A DNA stretch of 64,000 bases, from contig JALCCG010000096.1 in the NCBI GenBank assembly GCA_023212695.1, forward strand, positions 1-64,000, read 5' to 3'. Made by a program: the position numbers and the translations under genes. The DNA comes from Sporisorium sorghi (lineage: Eukaryota; Basidiomycota; Ustilaginomycetes; Ustilaginales; Ustilaginaceae). Below, one piece after another: positions 20,622 through 30,395 of this stretch; within the stretch, counting starts at the first letter, position 1, and every line of letters starts with the position of its first letter. The notes beneath the pieces were generated by a model that did not search any database, had not been told where the DNA came from, and saw only the letters and a program-made list of their open reading frames with translations.

Positions 20622-22223
20622 TCAGAGCTTGCCACCGCGCGGTGGGGTGCCAGCTTCGATATCAAGCGTCGCGCTGATATGGTCAAGATCTCCAGGATAG
20701 TCCGGAAACTTGGATTCGGCGGGCGACATTTGCGCGGCCGCACTGCCCATCGAACTCAGACTCGGCTTGAACGTAATCCTCGGCGTCTTGGCGCTGCCGT
20801 CGTACGCCCCCTTGTCCGAAGTGGGTGACGCCAGATCGTCTGCTTCCTCGAACTGGCTTCTGTGAAACTCGACCTTGATGTCGATCGGAATCTGGTTGCG
20901 GATGATGTTGAGGCCGATCGCGGCGCGAAACAGCGGATCGAGGGTGGCCACTGTGCAGAAAACGGCGACGAATGTGCACGAGACGAGCGAGATGATGCTC
21001 ACGGAAAGTGCGGCGCGGTGGATGGTCGGAGCCACGTCGCCTGTGAGCACGCGACCGGGGAAGATGTCGCAGACGATGAACACGGGGATCCACGCATAGG
21101 CCGGGACGCACACGAGCAGGATGCCCAGGTATCCGACGGCAAGGATGGTCATCTTCCACGTCTCGAGGTTGATCCCCGTGTACTGGTCCGACGTGGGCCG
21201 GCCCTTTGTCACCAAAAACCACATCTTGCGCGGGAAGTTGGTGCATTTCGGCGGCAGCGGCTCGGTGTATCGCGAGCACGTGTGGTCGACGAGGCTGATG
21301 ATGTTCGGAATGCCGTACACGAGGTAGGGCACGTACAGCGACCATGCGGCAGAGGCGAACACGACGAGGTTGAGACACACCCAGCGGTGCACCTGCATGT
21401 AGTTGGCTGCCACGGTGCGGGCCAACCAGACGAGCTCGTCTGACGCTAGGACATCGCCGTCCGCCAGCGAGGCTGGCTTGCCGGAGGTGCGGTCTTTGAT
21501 GTACACCAGCATATCCGACGGGAGCATGCGGTGCGCAAAGTGTTTGGCGCGGTAGTAGTTGCTGCCGGACATGATGATGAGCGCGATGGTGCTGCCGAAG
21601 AGCAGCACGCACGGCAGGATCAGCGCGGTGTTAACCGCAGCGGCGTTGTTGGCGATCCTCAGAAAGTACCACTTGTTGCGCGCGGCTGCGTTGGCGGGGT
21701 TGATGCGCGACAGGGGCGAGCGCGGGCTGCATCCGACCGCAAACCCGTGTATGCTCACATACGCGCACAAAATCAACGGCATCCACGGCAGCGGCACGAT
21801 CCACCACCACTCCAACATGGTAATATGCGCAAAGCTAAACCCGGCAATCACCACAGCAACGGTATCCCACGCGACAAGGTACAGCGACACCCCGAGCGTC
21901 AGCACAAACACGGCGTTGGCGACGTAGAACGTGCCGCTGGGCGAGGAGCGCTTGGTGAAGATCCACAGCTTGCCGAGCGCTCGCTTTTTGTAGAGCATGA
22001 TGGAGCAGACGAAGAAGGTGAGAATGACCTCGAGCTCGCTGGCGAGCAGCCAGATGCGGGATGAGCTGGGGATGGACGTGTTGACGATCGAGGAGAGCGC
22101 GTTGGCGAGCTCGACGTGGGTTTGGCCGCGGTGGATGAAGATCATGTTGTTGGGCTGGAACGGGTGGAGGAGGGAGAGCGGGCGGACGGGCGCGTCCAAG
22201 TCGGGAGCCGTTATGGTGGACAT
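20622..22223 (-). CDS. Multi-pass membrane protein of unknown function
   Basis: A 533-residue protein with about seven or eight strongly hydrophobic segments: near residues 60-80, 95-120, 125-160, 190-215, 285-310, 360-390 and 410-440. Its C-terminal tail is hydrophilic and Ser/Asp-rich. I do not recognise the family. The layout resembles orphan basidiomycete seven-helix proteins of 500-600 residues. I choose the ATG at 22223 (Met-Ser-Thr-Ile) because the in-frame upstream extension is Cys/His-rich and low in protein character. It lies between DNMT5 (convergent) and LSH (divergent), but nothing in it suggests a chromatin role. It could be a receptor-like protein. No DRY/NPxxY or retinal lysine motif is visible. 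Confidence 0.7.
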   Translation of the reverse strand: MSTITAPDLDAPVRPLSLLHPFQPNNMIFIHRGQTHVELANALSSIVNTSIPSSSRIWLLASELEVILTFFVCSIMLYKKRALGKLWIFTKRSSPSGTFYVANAVFVLTLGVSLYLVAWDTVAVVIAGFSFAHITMLEWWWIVPLPWMPLILCAYVSIHGFAVGCSPRSPLSRINPANAAARNKWYFLRIANNAAAVNTALILPCVLLFGSTIALIIMSGSNYYRAKHFAHRMLPSDMLVYIKDRTSGKPASLADGDVLASDELVWLARTVAANYMQVHRWVCLNLVVFASAAWSLYVPYLVYGIPNIISLVDHTCSRYTEPLPPKCTNFPRKMWFLVTKGRPTSDQYTGINLETWKMTILAVGYLGILLVCVPAYAWIPVFIVCDIFPGRVLTGDVAPTIHRAALSVSIISLVSCTFVAVFCTVATLDPLFRAAIGLNIIRNQIPIDIKVEFHRSQFEEADDLASPTSDKGAYDGSAKTPRITFKPSLSSMGSAAAQMSPAESKFPDYPGDLDHISATLDIEAGTPPRGGKL

Positions 22224-23431
22224 GATTGCGGGATGGAGGTGATGGCAGGGGGTGAGGAGGAAAGGAGCTGGGGAGATCGAGAAGGGAGGTGGGACAGTCA
22301 GGGGACGAGGGGGTGTTTCCAAAGGTCCGGGGCAGAGGAAGTTGAGGTATTTATTGACCATGTCTACCAAGATCACCGCTGCGCATTCTGCAGACTGTCG
22401 CTCATTACACGCCACACGTTCATGTCGTGAGCCGCAAAAGACAGCCACATATCGAGCTGAACCGTCGCATATATGTCCGACAAACAGTTCGTCCAAGCAA
22501 GTGCGCGACAAGCGAGCTCCCTGAGCGTCGTGGTTGCATGCTGAACAGACACTAGCCAACTCGCTACACTTGCAAGCAAGGGCCCGAGCGTGCAGAAGAA
22601 TGGCAAACATGCAGCATCCGAAGCTGCTATCTATGCATAAAGTGCTAGATTCCGGGGTCGATGCACAGAGAGATGGCTGAACGTGAGTGCGACCGAGGGT
22701 CGAAGGTGAATGGTCTGTCTGTCTACACATGGTGACGGGCTTGTGGCTGACGGCAATTGAGCCGCTAGTGGGCTTGCATCGGCAGCGGACAGCAACGACT
22801 CGCCATCGAGCGCTTCTTGACAGGTCTCTCGTTTTTTGAAAAGTCGACAGCCAGGCAGCCACAAAATCCAAAATTGTGCAACCTCAAACTCTAACAAATT
22901 GTCGTATTTTTTCGGCACGCGTGACGCGTAAAGAGCTAGAAACTCAACGCGCGGTGTGGCAGCTGCTTGTGTGAGATGGTCTCGGTGCTGAGCTTTTCCC
23001 TCTCCACACTGAGCCAGCCGAGCGAGTCTCTGCGCTCGAGAAGAATCGAAAAAAAAGAAAGAAAAAAAAAAAAAGTGACATCTGAAGGGAGAGACAGAGA
23101 AATTACACAAGCAGCAGACGGTGGAAAGAGTGAATTGGAGAACGCCGCTTCAACTTGAACTGTCACACAAATGTCTGCTTGAGCCAAAGTCGAGATTTCA
23201 TTTCATTCCGAGTGTGTGCCGACCGTGGTGGGACAAAACAAAGTCGCTTCTTCATTCCCTTCATACAATCACGATCTTCTTTGTCTTCTGCTTCCGCACA
23301 ATCACATTAAGACGCAGCTCGACTGAGCAAATCCGCGCAATCAGCTTTGTCTTGTTACAATCAACCAGCAACAACCGATAACGCTTTGAGAGGGCGACCC
23401 GCTCCCGATCAAAGCATACCACACCCAAGCC
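22224..23431. promoter_or_regulatory. Divergent promoter region with tandem ACGCGT sites upstream of LSH
   Basis: This 1.2 kb non-coding region separates the membrane protein gene and the LSH/DDM1-type gene. Two ACGCGT words occur 1 base apart at 22917-22922 and 22924-22929, a layout like MluI cell-cycle boxes bound by MBF-type factors. An A-rich tract at 23047-23074 follows. Function is inferred. Confidence 0.5.
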
Positions 23432-26400
23432 ATGACGGCTCAAGTCAAACAGGAGGCCAATGCGGGCCACACAAACGGCAAGAGCAAACACCATCAAGAC
23501 GATGACGACTCCCACGACGAGGAACTCCTCCGCGCAGCTGCTCAAGCCGACAACCAGGACGAGGATCCCTCCGCCTCTTCTTCCCAACTCACGTCCACTG
23601 CAGCCACATCCACAACCGACTCTGCACCCATGGCTCGCTCCTCCAGCAGCACCAGCAAGGCGCGCAACGCTGCCCAGGATGTAGATGCTGCCACCCACGA
23701 GGAGCGCTTCAACAAGCTCAAGTTCCTTCTCCAACGCTCCGGCGTCTACTCTCGCATCATGGGCGAAAAGATGGAAAAGGAACGCAAGGCTCGTGCAGAA
23801 GCAGCCGCAAAGCAACAGGCTCGTCGCGAGGCCGCCGCAAAGGCAGGCAACTCCCCATCCGACCCTCAGCCCTCTGCTGCTCCCGCTCGCAAGACTCGCT
23901 CCGCCGCCAACGCTACCGACGACAAGCCGTCTGCTGCCCCCACCACCACCTCCGAGCGCGAGCCACGCCGTAAAGATACCCGCAAGCGCAAAGCAGACGA
24001 GACCTACGACGTCTCTTCCTACATCGATGAAGACGATCTCGAAGCCGCCAAGCAACAGGCAGAGCAGGCCAAGGCAGAACCCTCCGAAGCCTCCGACAGC
24101 AAAGCCAAGGCCGCCAACGACAGTGGTCGTCGAAACCAGCCGAAGCTCGTCACCGGCGCAACCATGCGCGAGTACCAGCTCGACGGTCTCGAATGGCTCA
24201 TCAGCCTTTACGAAAACGGTCTCAACGGTATCCTTGCCGACGAGATGGGTCTCGGCAAGACGCTCCAGACCATCTCCTTCCTCGCCCATCTCCGCGAAAA
24301 GGGCGTTTGGGGCCCCTTCCTTGTCGTTGCCCCGCTCTCCACCATCAACAACTGGGTCCTCGAGTTTGAACGCTTTACGCCCGACATTCCTGCCCTCATG
24401 TACCACGGCGACCCGGACGCTCGTAAGGTCCTGAGGGATCGCCACCTCCGCATGCCCCGCGACAAGGAAAGGCAGAAGGATTTTCCCATCGTTGTCACCA
24501 GCTACGAACTCATCATCCGCGATCGCAAGTGGCTTTCCAACTATCCCTGGAAGTTTATCGTTGTCGACGAGGGTCACCGTCTCAAGAACCTCAACTGCCG
24601 TCTCATTCGCGAGCTCAAGACCTATCAAAGCGCAAATCGTCTGATTCTCTCCGGCACTCCCCTCCACAACAATCTTGCAGAGCTCTGGTCGCTTCTCAAC
24701 TTTATCTTGCCAGATATCTTTGACGATTTGGCTACATTCGAGACCTGGTTCGACTTTTCCGACATCCACGACGAGCAAGGACAGTCACGCATCCTCTCCA
24801 AGGAGAACAGCTCCCAGGTCATCACACAGCTTCACGAGATCCTCAAGCCTTTCTTGCTCCGCCGACTCAAGGCCGACGTTGAGACGGACCTTCCGCCCAA
24901 AAAGGAGTACTTGCTCTACGCTCCCTTGACGGAACTGCAGAAGGAGCTCTACAACTCGGTCGTCAATGGCGAGATCCGCAGGTGGTTGCTCGAGCGCAAG
25001 ACCGGTCTGCCTTGGAGTCAGATTCAGGAAATCCTTGACGATCCTGATGGCATCAACACTGCTTCGTCTTCCGCCCCTACCACTCGTGTCGCTTCGGCGG
25101 ATCAGAGTCGCCAACAGTCGCCGCATCCTTGGGCAGTCGCAAACAAGAAAAAGGACGTCCACGCCAAGCTCAACGTCGACGAGATTGAAGAAAAGCCGGT
25201 CAAGCGCGGTCCCGGTCGACCTCGCAAGAGTGATTCGGCCAAAGAGTCTGCGACCAAAGCGACGACGCGCTCTTCCTCGGCCGATTACAACGTCGACGAG
25301 GACGATCAGACGGCTTCCGGCGCTTCCACTCCTCGTCAGCAGACCACTCGACGCGCCAAACGCGGCGTCAACTACCAGGTTGACGAGATGAGCGACAATC
25401 ACTACTTTGACAAGCTCGAGAAAGAGCTCAACCGCGGCCCCAAGCAGCTTTCTGCGGCTCAGGCCGAGCGACAGGGCAAGCTTTTCTCCATTCGCGAAGC
25501 ACAGAAGCAGATCAAGAGCATGCATTTGGAGAACATTGTCATGCAGGCTCGAAAGATTTGCAATCATCCGTTCCTCTTCGACTGGCCCGTCGACATGGAC
25601 TCGGGCACCTTGGTCGTCAACAAGGACCTCATCAACGCGTCTGGTAAGATGCTCATGCTTAACCGACTGCTTGACGAGCTCTTCCACCGCGGACACAAGG
25701 TGCTCATCTTTAGCCAGTTCACCACCATGCTCGACATTATCGAGGAGTGGGCCAACGAGTTCAAGGGCTTGCGCACGTGCCGTATCGATGGTACCACGCC
25801 GCAGGACGAACGACGAGCGCAGATGAAGTCGTTCAACGAGGACAAGGGGCCCGACGCATGCAACCTTTTCTTGCTCAGCACGCGTGCCGGTGGTCTCGGC
25901 ATCAACCTCGTCGCTGCCGATACGGTCATCTTCTACGATTCCGACTGGAACCCCCAGATGGATCTGCAAGCGCAAGACCGCGTCCACCGCATCGGTCAAA
26001 CGCGTCCGTGCCTCATCTTCCGCCTGGTCTCGGCCAGCACCGTCGAGGAACGCATCCTCAAGCGCGCCGGCAACAAGCGCAAGCTCGAAGCGCTCGTCAT
26101 CCAGCAGGGCAAGTTCCGCCTGCCCGCCGGCTACCAGTCTTCGCTCACAGGTGGAGGGAAAAAGAAAAGGGAGGACGATCTGAACGATATTGCCAGCCAG
26201 CTGCTGGCGCTGGAATCGGAGCAGGTCATACTGGTGAAAGACGAGAACGACCAGATCATCACGGATCACGAGCTGGATCTGTTGTTGGATAGATCCAAGG
26301 AGGCGTACGAGCGCAAGATGGGCTGGGTGTCCAATGCGCATGCCGACGATCCCAAGAAGCCCGGCAGAAAGTCGGCGGCTGGAAGGAGCGCGTTCGAGGT

Positions 26401-26461
26401 CACAGAGACCAAGACGGACGAAGCCAACGAGGAGATTGCCAAACTGCTGGCTGGCAACTAG
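23432..26461 (+). CDS. LSH/DDM1/Irc5-type SNF2 chromatin remodeller
   Basis: A 1009-residue SNF2 ATPase of the Lsh/HELLS/DDM1/Irc5 subgroup, nuclear proteins that remodel nucleosomes and support DNA methylation in plants and animals and cohesin loading in yeast. The N-terminal 235 residues are charged and include a basic helical segment near residues 110-135 (R-I-M-G-E-K-M-E-K-E). The ATPase core has Walker A D-E-M-G-L-G-K276-T and the LSH-typical D379-E-G-H382 box. The second lobe has S-T-R-A-G-G-L-G-I-N-L and Q-D-R-V-H-R-I-G-Q. A long insert rich in Lys/Arg/Ser (residues 540-650), with an R-G-P-G-R-P-R AT-hook-like motif, splits the two lobes. The ATG at 23432 is the first in frame. It sits 3.1 kb from the DNMT5 gene, which is notable given the functional link between the families. 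Confidence 0.9.
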   Translation: MTAQVKQEANAGHTNGKSKHHQDDDDSHDEELLRAAAQADNQDEDPSASSSQLTSTAATSTTDSAPMARSSSSTSKARNAAQDVDAATHEERFNKLKFLLQRSGVYSRIMGEKMEKERKARAEAAAKQQARREAAAKAGNSPSDPQPSAAPARKTRSAANATDDKPSAAPTTTSEREPRRKDTRKRKADETYDVSSYIDEDDLEAAKQQAEQAKAEPSEASDSKAKAANDSGRRNQPKLVTGATMREYQLDGLEWLISLYENGLNGILADEMGLGKTLQTISFLAHLREKGVWGPFLVVAPLSTINNWVLEFERFTPDIPALMYHGDPDARKVLRDRHLRMPRDKERQKDFPIVVTSYELIIRDRKWLSNYPWKFIVVDEGHRLKNLNCRLIRELKTYQSANRLILSGTPLHNNLAELWSLLNFILPDIFDDLATFETWFDFSDIHDEQGQSRILSKENSSQVITQLHEILKPFLLRRLKADVETDLPPKKEYLLYAPLTELQKELYNSVVNGEIRRWLLERKTGLPWSQIQEILDDPDGINTASSSAPTTRVASADQSRQQSPHPWAVANKKKDVHAKLNVDEIEEKPVKRGPGRPRKSDSAKESATKATTRSSSADYNVDEDDQTASGASTPRQQTTRRAKRGVNYQVDEMSDNHYFDKLEKELNRGPKQLSAAQAERQGKLFSIREAQKQIKSMHLENIVMQARKICNHPFLFDWPVDMDSGTLVVNKDLINASGKMLMLNRLLDELFHRGHKVLIFSQFTTMLDIIEEWANEFKGLRTCRIDGTTPQDERRAQMKSFNEDKGPDACNLFLLSTRAGGLGINLVAADTVIFYDSDWNPQMDLQAQDRVHRIGQTRPCLIFRLVSASTVEERILKRAGNKRKLEALVIQQGKFRLPAGYQSSLTGGGKKKREDDLNDIASQLLALESEQVILVKDENDQIITDHELDLLLDRSKEAYERKMGWVSNAHADDPKKPGRKSAAGRSAFEVTETKTDEANEEIAKLLAGN

Positions 26462-26888
26462 AAGGGAACAAACAAAGAGATTTCCCCCGATCCTATTCCA
26501 TCAACTCACCTGCTACACTGTGCCTCTTTGCTCCCTGTGACACTCACCGTCTACATATCAGTACAACGCTTATCGATGCTTCCGTTTCACATCACAAATG
26601 CAAGGTTTTCAATGGTCAAGATTGGCCCGAGATTGGCATGCGTGAACGCTGTCGATCGATGCGAGATCTGACGTCGAGAGAAAAGCAGAGCGTTGATGCT
26701 GAGCCAAGCTTGACACACACCCGGGTCGCAGGCGCCACTGTTCATCTTCACCAAAGAGTGTCAGAAAGGCTTGAATGCCCACGCCCAGCACCGAGACGGA
26801 GAGAAGCAGCGAAACAGCACTCAGTCGAGAAAGTCTTTCATTCCATCAAAGCGAACAAAAAGGGTGGCATGAGATATCGTTTGCCAGA
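26462..26888. other. Convergent 3' region between LSH and class V aminotransferase-like genes
   Basis: These 427 bases lie between facing stop codons. No coding potential or structured RNA stands out. Confidence 0.5.
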
Positions 26889-28280
26889 TCAAGCAACGGC
26901 CGCCTTGGCCTGCATCAGCCCCTCATCGAGCAGCATCAGCCTAATCTTGTCCGCCGCCCACTCAAAGTCGCGCTCCTCGAGCCACACCTGTGCGCTGAGG
27001 CGGATCCAGATCTTGTCGGCGTGCACGTAGAACATGACAAACGTGTCGTGTTCGGTGCTCAAACGGGTTTGCAGTTTCGACGCCAGCTGCGCGAGGTGTG
27101 CTGCCTTGTCCGCCTCCGCCTCTGCGGTCAAAGTGATGGGGAGGGAGACGTTCACCATGCACGCCGTCAGCCGCTCCGCCTCCGATGGGGCGTCGGACGC
27201 CTCCATGACGCTCGACCCTCCGCCCAGGCGAGACGAGACGATCTGGCCAGCTCGGCGGGCGAGTGCCGTGTTGTGCTGCACAATCGCCTGCTCTCCGCCC
27301 ATCCACTTGCGGAACTCGATGGCGGCGGAGACGCTGATGTAGTTGGACAGGTCCATGGTGCCGGTCCACTCCCACTGGGCGATGTAGCTGCTCGGTGCGC
27401 TGGTGGGGATGCGCGGCGCGTCCGGAGGCGGCAAATCGGGCGAGATGTACGGGTGCGACGTCGGAATCGCGGGAACAAAGCGCTGATTCCTTGGCGGAGC
27501 GTACAAAAATGCCACGCCGCGATGCGCCGACAGCCACTTGTGGCAGTTGGAGATGAAAAAGTCGGGTTCTGCCTTGCGCAGATCCAACGGGATCTGGCCC
27601 ACCGCGTGCGCGCCATCGACGAGCGAGAGGATCCCGTGCTGCCGGAAGAGCGTCACGACGTCCTCCCAGGGGACGATGACGCCGGGGACGGACGAGATGG
27701 CGTCGACGATGCCCACGCGGATCCGGACGCCTTTCGCTTCGGCGTCGGCGATCGCCTGCCTGGTACTCGCCACCACCTGCTCGTGCGACACCGGGTAGAC
27801 GAGCGGCACCTTGACCAGCTGCAGCTCAAACGTCGGGTTCGAATCCACAATGTACTGCGCCGTCTTGCCACACGCACCGTACACCGTCTCGTACACCAGA
27901 ATCGCATCCCCCTTCTCCCACGTCCCATTCAGCCCCCTCAGCACGACATTGACACCCGTAGTCGCATTGTTGACAAAGACCAGATCGTCAACGTCGCACC
28001 CGACGAGCTCAGCGACGTCGCTGCGCGCCTGGTTGAGCAGCGGCTGGTACTGCACGCGCAGGAACGTGTCCGGCCGACGCTCGGCTTCGTCCAGCAGCTC
28101 TTTGATGGTGTCGAGGACGTAGGTGGGGCACGCGCCGAAGGAGCCGTTGTTCAGGGGGACGTAGGTGTCGTCGAAGCCGTAGAAGGGTCGGAGTGCGTGG
28201 CCGAAGCCGGGGAAGGGTTGCGAGAGGAGGGTGTGGCGGTGCGCGGCCAGGCGCTCGTCGAGGGGTAGTCGGGCGACCAT
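26889..28280 (-). CDS. Class V PLP-dependent enzyme, isopenicillin N epimerase / Egt2-like
   Basis: A 463-residue fold-type I PLP enzyme. The cofactor aspartate and histidine appear as D222-G-A-H225, and the Schiff-base lysine is K248 in S-N-C-H-K-W. The N-terminal L-N-N-G-S-F-G-A segment and the R-R-P-D stretch are characteristic of the isopenicillin N epimerase-like branch. That branch includes fungal LolT-like proteins and the hercynylcysteine sulfoxide lyase (Egt2) of ergothioneine synthesis. I cannot tell these apart from sequence alone; a C-S lyase role is the most common one in fungi. Length fits the family. No targeting peptide is seen. It stands alone, with no Egt1-like gene nearby. 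Confidence 0.8.
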   Translation of the reverse strand: MVARLPLDERLAAHRHTLLSQPFPGFGHALRPFYGFDDTYVPLNNGSFGACPTYVLDTIKELLDEAERRPDTFLRVQYQPLLNQARSDVAELVGCDVDDLVFVNNATTGVNVVLRGLNGTWEKGDAILVYETVYGACGKTAQYIVDSNPTFELQLVKVPLVYPVSHEQVVASTRQAIADAEAKGVRIRVGIVDAISSVPGVIVPWEDVVTLFRQHGILSLVDGAHAVGQIPLDLRKAEPDFFISNCHKWLSAHRGVAFLYAPPRNQRFVPAIPTSHPYISPDLPPPDAPRIPTSAPSSYIAQWEWTGTMDLSNYISVSAAIEFRKWMGGEQAIVQHNTALARRAGQIVSSRLGGGSSVMEASDAPSEAERLTACMVNVSLPITLTAEAEADKAAHLAQLASKLQTRLSTEHDTFVMFYVHADKIWIRLSAQVWLEERDFEWAADKIRLMLLDEGLMQAKAAVA

Positions 28281-28886
28281 TTTGGTGGATGGAGCGGGAC
28301 GGATGAAGAGAGATATGAAAGAGAGAGATATGAGAGACGTACGATCAGCGTCGAGAAGATAAGGAAGCAGAGTCTTAATAGCAAAGCGCTTCGCCAGAAA
28401 GGCGGTTGAAGCGAGTCACGAAAACCTTGGCCTTCGGTTGCTCTCGTGCTGAGTTGCAGGTGTTGGACCCTTGTTTCTGTGTTGATCAGCAAAAGAGAAC
28501 GGCGAATTAGCCGCCTTGCCAGCCTGGCAGCCACGGATTCGTGCACGCGCCCACGCTGATCCCAATCACGCCACCTTTGCGAACAAAGCGGCTTTGATGG
28601 TCTTAACGAGTCACGCACACACTCTAGCATCTCAAGACACCTGAACCACTCTCAGCGTCACACTCGAGGACAGCGCCTTGTTACCATCTTCTCTCTCTGC
28701 TCTCTCACCGTCGACTGTTTAGACGCACCGAGTCACACAATGGATGCGGTCTCGATCAAAGTATGAAAAGTCGATGATGTGCTGTACTGTCAAAGTGATG
28801 CTGTCCATACATGTATGTGTGCACGATGAGTGCGCGGGCATATCTCTCGCCGTGAATAGCCGTCGCATAGCCGTTGCAAGGGATCT
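28281..28886. other. Intergenic region between class V enzyme start and ERG26 stop
   Basis: These 606 bases lie upstream of the class V PLP enzyme gene, with GA-rich runs near 28310-28340. I see no further gene. Confidence 0.45.
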
Positions 28887-30395
28887 TCAAGCCTTGCTCG
28901 AAATGATGTCTTCGGGATGCTCGCTCTTCCACCACTGTGTGTGCGGAGCGACGGAGAGCAAGCGCATCAAATAGAAAAAGGACGAGTCAGCGATACTTCT
29001 CACAAGACGATCAGTGGGCTGGTTCCAGACTGCGCAAATACTCACCTCTACACTCCTTCGGATCCCCTCTTCGACGCTGACGATGGGCGAGTAGCCGAGC
29101 GCTCTACGCGCCTTTTCAATGTTGTAGTAACGCGAGCTCGCCGTGTACGTTACCTTGTACTTGGTGAATTGCGTCTCTCTTCCCGTCAGCCACGAGAACG
29201 TCTCGGCCCACCCGGCCAAGGTGAGACCCCAATCCTTGGACAGCTTCCACACTTTCTCTTCAGGCATGATGTGGCCCATGCCTGCCCATAATGCGCGAGG
29301 GAAGTCCCAGAACGGAACGGGCTGCCCGTTGGTGATGAAGAAGGCCTCTCCTGCCACGGGGATGGCTTCTTCCACCAACGGGAACTGATCAGCGAGCGGG
29401 TTTCCTGGGCTGACGATCTCTGGGTTCATCATGTGGAAGAATTGGTCGTACTTGTTGCGGATCACGGGTCGCACGTTGAGTTCGTGCTTGAGCGTTTCCG
29501 GGCTCAGCGTGGTGGGCAGCTTGCGCGCGTAATCGGTAGAGCCGGCGGGGGTGTCGTCTCTGGCCTCGCTGGTGGGCACCCCTCGTTGCGATGCGAGCTG
29601 GTCGTCGGCAAGCACTTTCGAGGAGATCATGACGTCGCCGAGCTTCTCAGCAGGGTATGCGGGACCATCGAGCTTGTCGGCCGCAAGCAGGTGGGCGTGG
29701 ACGACATTGTCGACGTAGGTCCAGTCGAAGAGATTCTGATTGTTGCCGATCTGGAACTTGGTCTTTCCTGTACGCAGCACGTTGAAAAAGCCCGGAAGCG
29801 CTTGTCGGTCGCCGATACCAAAGATGCCCGCGGGACGCAGAGCCACAGTCTTGAGCTTTCCTGCTTGGTTGTTGTTGGCTTGCAATACGAGCTGCTCCGC
29901 CTTCGCCTTGGTATCGTTGTAGGCATCCAAAGGCTTGGTCGGGAAAGGAAGGCGCTCGTCGACATTGATCAGATCGTGGCCATCGTACACAACACCTGCA
30001 CTCGAGGTGAAGACGAGCTTGGTGACAGCGAGCTCGGGCTTGTTGGCGACAGCGATGACGGTCTGGGTGCCGATGACGTTGACCTTGTGGTAGATGTCAG
30101 GACCGAGACCAGCGACGGGGCTGGCCGTGTGGTAGATGACGACGCCCTTGCTCGCACCGGCTTCGATGCCGGCCTTGTCGCGGACCTGGATGAGCGCTTC
30201 ACGGAGCGACGACTCGGAGGTGATGTCGCCCGTGTAGTAGTCGACCTTCTCGATGGGCTGTCGAGCAGCATGCAGATCGAACACCGAGACGTGTTTCTCT
30301 CCGCGTTGACGCAATGCTAGAGCGAGACGCGAGCCGAGGAAGCCAGAGCCACCGATGACAAAGTGAGCCTCGCCCGAGGCAGAGGATGTCGACAT
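28887..30395 (-). CDS. ERG26: Sterol-4-alpha-carboxylate 3-dehydrogenase (C-3 decarboxylating), Erg26
   Basis: An extended SDR/3-beta-HSD enzyme that oxidises and decarboxylates the 4-alpha-carboxysterol during C-4 demethylation in ergosterol synthesis, acting at the ER with Erg25 and Erg27. The Rossmann loop G15-G-S-G-F-L-G21 and the catalytic Y159-N-D-T-K163 are clear, and the V-F-T-S-S-A-G-V-V strand carries the active serine. A hydrophobic ER-anchoring region lies near the C-terminus. The frame reads through 502 residues. A consensus 111-base intron (29045-28935, donor GTGAGT, acceptor CACACACAG) begins and ends on codon boundaries near the end, so spliced mRNA would give 465 residues ending in a W-W-K-S-E-H tail. 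The intron model is preferred. It is divergent from HEM4. Confidence 0.9.
   Translation of the reverse strand: MSTSSASGEAHFVIGGSGFLGSRLALALRQRGEKHVSVFDLHAARQPIEKVDYYTGDITSESSLREALIQVRDKAGIEAGASKGVVIYHTASPVAGLGPDIYHKVNVIGTQTVIAVANKPELAVTKLVFTSSAGVVYDGHDLINVDERLPFPTKPLDAYNDTKAKAEQLVLQANNNQAGKLKTVALRPAGIFGIGDRQALPGFFNVLRTGKTKFQIGNNQNLFDWTYVDNVVHAHLLAADKLDGPAYPAEKLGDVMISSKVLADDQLASQRGVPTSEARDDTPAGSTDYARKLPTTLSPETLKHELNVRPVIRNKYDQFFHMMNPEIVSPGNPLADQFPLVEEAIPVAGEAFFITNGQPVPFWDFPRALWAGMGHIMPEEKVWKLSKDWGLTLAGWAETFSWLTGRETQFTKYKVTYTASSRYYNIEKARRALGYSPIVSVEEGIRRSVEVSICAVWNQPTDRLVRSIADSSFFYLMRLLSVAPHTQWWKSEHPEDIISSKA

Noticed and set aside
22224..22871. 216-residue N-terminal extension of the orphan membrane protein
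   Set aside because: The extension is Cys/His/Ser-rich, with no in-frame conserved feature; the ATG at 22223 directly before the folded part is more credible.
26775..28268. 497-codon plus-strand open frame opposite the class V PLP enzyme
   Set aside because: Antisense shadow; Arg/His/Val-rich without domains.
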